DNA of 62,573 bases. Origin: Rhodobacter sp. GTDB taxonomy: Bacteria > Pseudomonadota > Alphaproteobacteria > Rhodobacterales > Rhodobacteraceae. This document shows, in pieces, positions 61,018 through 62,573 of the stretch (position 1 is the first letter of the stretch; every line of letters starts with the position of its first letter). The stretch is taken from the NCBI GenBank assembly GCA_027487575.1, contig JAIYDJ010000038.1, positions 1 through 62,573 on the forward strand, given 5' to 3'. The position numbers were made by a program, and so were the translations under genes. Below the pieces are notes generated by a model. The model saw only the letters and a program-made list of their open reading frames with translations, had not been told where the DNA came from and did no database searches.

Positions 61018-62079
61018 TCAGGTCGCGCGCCGCCGTTGCAGGGCCAGACGACCCAGAACGTCGACGCCCATCTGCCCAAGCAGGTCAAGCATGTCGAGAG
61101 GCACCCAGTTTTCGCGAATCAGCCCTTCGTGATGCAGATAAAAGTCCATCACGCGCATGGTGACGGCCTTTCCCGTGGCAGGCAGGCCCAAGAAATCCGG
61201 CCCGACATGCATCGCAAAGACCGAAGGCCACCCCCCCGTCACCGAATAGGGACCGTCCCCGATCCGGATGTAGTGGCCACCGCCCAGCTTTGTGCGCAGA
61301 TCGCCCAGCTCCTCCCACTGCCCGCCACCCTTGCGCTTGGGAAAGGCGATGCGGAACGGCAACTGGTGGTCATCGACAAAGCCCGACAGGCCGCGCGTGG
61401 TGCCGATGCCGCTGGGGCCGTACCACATCATCTTCGGATGCCAGTGCTGTTTTTGCGGCATGTCGAGCAGCCCCTGCCGCCCCGCACCGGCCAGATCGTC
61501 ATGGGCCCCCAGCGTGCCATGCATGGCCAGCGTCTGCGCAAGGCTGGCGGCGGACTGCACCGGATCGGTCGCGTGAAACACCAGTCCGTCGCCGGTGATC
61601 GGGCCGGGCCACATGCCTTCCACCCCCAGCGACGGCGCGATCGGCCAGAAACCCGCCTGACGGATCAGGTCCAGCACGTCCCACAGACAATTGGACTGCA
61701 CGATCCGCCCGGCCTCGACCTGATGCACCTCGCCGTACCGCAGGTAGACCGGCCGCCCGGTGGCGGGAATGCCCAGCCAATCCTTGCGGAAGGTCCCGCA
61801 ATAGTGGCCGACCATCGCCACATAATCACGCCCCTGATAGCTGCCGCCGACCACGATCAGGTCGCGCCGTTCAAGATCGGGCAGCGCGGTTTTCAGCGGC
61901 CGCCAGACCTGCGCCGCAACGGCCGCAGGGCTGCCGAGTTCGTTCAGCGGGTGCGATCCGCGCCACTGAAGGCCCGGTGCGCACAGGCCGTCAAGCAGGT
62001 CGTCCACTTTGGAAAGCGGGGCTTCGGCAAGCGCGCAAAGCGCGTCGGCAATCTGGCGTCTGGTCTTGAGGTCGGACAT
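61018..62079 (-). CDS. Tandem SnoaL-like protein
   Basis: This 353-residue protein contains two SnoaL/NTF2-like domains, visible as repeated endings: GHYCGTFRKDWLGIPATGRP in the first half (near residues 91-110) and HVGPDFLGLPATGKA in the second half. Such domains bind and sometimes isomerise or hydrolyse small cyclic compounds. It carries no signal peptide. It is divergent from a shorter paralogue that begins at 62200, with a palindrome between them. The ATG at 62079 is chosen over 62088 because AGGTG lies about seven bases upstream. Confidence 0.78.
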   Translation of the reverse strand: MSDLKTRRQIADALCALAEAPLSKVDDLLDGLCAPGLQWRGSHPLNELGSPAAVAAQVWRPLKTALPDLERRDLIVVGGSYQGRDYVAMVGHYCGTFRKDWLGIPATGRPVYLRYGEVHQVEAGRIVQSNCLWDVLDLIRQAGFWPIAPSLGVEGMWPGPITGDGLVFHATDPVQSAASLAQTLAMHGTLGAHDDLAGAGRQGLLDMPQKQHWHPKMMWYGPSGIGTTRGLSGFVDDHQLPFRIAFPKRKGGGQWEELGDLRTKLGGGHYIRIGDGPYSVTGGWPSVFAMHVGPDFLGLPATGKAVTMRVMDFYLHHEGLIRENWVPLDMLDLLGQMGVDVLGRLALQRRRAT

Positions 62080-62091
62080 CGCTGGCACCTG

Positions 62092-62170
62092 TTGCGCGGG
62101 GATGGCGCAACTTTCGATCAGATCGCCACGCGTCGCAAGTTGTTATTGCAAGCGTATGCATTGATGCATA
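62092..62170. promoter_or_regulatory. Two palindromes between divergent SnoaL-like genes
   Basis: TTGCGC (62092-62097) and GCGCAA (62105-62110) form one dyad. TATGCAT (62155-62161) and ATGCATA (62164-62170) form a second, nearly perfect 16-base palindrome 30 bases before the rightward start. Such a sequence, AT-rich in a GC-rich background, is typical of an operator that controls both genes. The regulator is not in the window. Confidence 0.55.
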
Positions 62171-62199
62171 GCCTTTGCCCGAACCGGAAGGAAACATGG

Positions 62200-62573
62200 A
62201 TGACGGGACGCTTGGCAATAGCACCCTTGCAGCGGGCCATGGCCGATTTCACCGAAACCGGCGTGCGGGCGGCGTTGGAGACGGTTCTGCACCCGACGGC
62301 CACCATCCGGCTTGGCGCGCCGTTCGGGACGGTTGACGCGGGCGCGTTCTATCAGACCGCCTATGCCCCGCTTTTCCAAGCGTTTCCCGATCTGGAACGG
62401 CGCGATCAGATCGTCCTTTACGCACCCGATGCAGAGGGCGCGCTGTGGATCGGAGCCTGCGGGCATTACTGCGGCACTTTCCTGCAACCGTTTCTGGACA
62501 TTCCGCCCACAGGGCATCTGGCCGCCTTCCGCTATCATGAATTCTACCGGATCGAAGAAGGGCGCGTGGCCGA
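62200..62573 (+). CDS. SnoaL-like protein, partial at window end
   Basis: The visible 124 residues start at an ATG placed behind GGAAGGAAAC and run off the window. The sequence GHYCGTFLQPFLDIPPTGH (near residues 91-109) parallels the end of each SnoaL domain in the divergent 353-residue neighbour, and QAFPDLERRDQIVLYAP parallels its ALPDLERRDLIVVGG. The gene is therefore a paralogue of that neighbour. Whether it has one or two domains cannot be told here. Confidence 0.75.
   Translation, partial: MTGRLAIAPLQRAMADFTETGVRAALETVLHPTATIRLGAPFGTVDAGAFYQTAYAPLFQAFPDLERRDQIVLYAPDAEGALWIGACGHYCGTFLQPFLDIPPTGHLAAFRYHEFYRIEEGRVA

Noticed and set aside
1-62573. CRISPR arrays, insertion sequences, integrases, phage genes or attachment sites
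   Set aside because: I looked for direct-repeat arrays, transposase motifs and terminal inverted repeats and saw none. The tRNA-Leu at 27575 shows no duplicated 3' end nearby.

Overview
The window looks like chromosome from a GC-rich alphaproteobacterium, most likely a member of the Rhodobacteraceae. This rests on gene content and layout: a petP-petR-like regulator pair, a histone-deacetylase-like gene followed by xseB, ispA and dxs, the order gltD - secreted protein - GFA-family gene - gltB, ATGA/GTGA translational coupling almost everywhere, and a hairpin repeat next to the motif GGACCCCCG-GGGATA-TTT that I know from Rhodobacteraceae intergenic regions. No phage, transposase, integrase or CRISPR array was seen. 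No stretch over 300 bases lacks a gene or gene remnant; the longest gaps (about 260 bases: 13540-13798, 51848-52111, 60766-61017) hold promoter, hairpin or no recognisable features.

Region 1 (1-2065): a dinuclear manganese catalase and a FAS1-like (mesaconyl-CoA hydratase type) dehydratase.

Region 2 (2062-25738): the accessory highlight, about 22-24 kb that looks like a catabolic island for a nitrogen-containing cyclic amide or imide. An AraC/FeaR-like regulator faces a long run: hyuB-hyuA (ATP-dependent lactam/hydantoin hydrolase type), pxpA, a short biotin carrier protein, biotin carboxylase, pxpB, pxpC, a PotD-like binding protein with no signal peptide, and a GntR regulator with two winged helices. 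A near-consensus promoter then leads into a spermidine/putrescine-type ABC importer (ATPase, two permeases, two SDR dehydrogenases, Tat-exported binding protein, second ATPase), followed by an amidase, an Old Yellow Enzyme and a cyclic-imidase-like polysaccharide-deacetylase-fold protein. After a hairpin come a 97-residue protein, a CobW-type GTPase and an acetyltransferase. The pieces suggest uptake, oxidation or reduction, ring opening by several mechanisms and amide cleavage; the substrate cannot be read from sequence. Two points stand out: the first ATPase lacks the H-loop histidine while the second keeps it, and PxpB/PxpC plus biotin carboxylase and carrier amount to a urea-carboxylase-like enzyme split over four genes.

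Region 3 (25735-56502): mostly housekeeping. It holds cupin/SnoaL and GNAT genes, tRNA-Leu(CAG), an NDUFA9-like protein, uppP, the glutamate synthase genes, mtgA, a glutathione transferase, queG, ilvE, petPR-like regulators, isoprenoid precursor genes, a frameshifted mrr restriction gene, a membrane adenylate-cyclase-like protein, yghU, amn, an HU protein and an outer-membrane beta-barrel protein.

Region 4 (56503-62573): a decayed class II aldolase (otnC-like) fragment, a complete yehZYXW-type betaine/osmoprotectant importer, and two divergently transcribed SnoaL-like genes around a palindrome-bearing intergenic region. The second of these runs off the end of the window.
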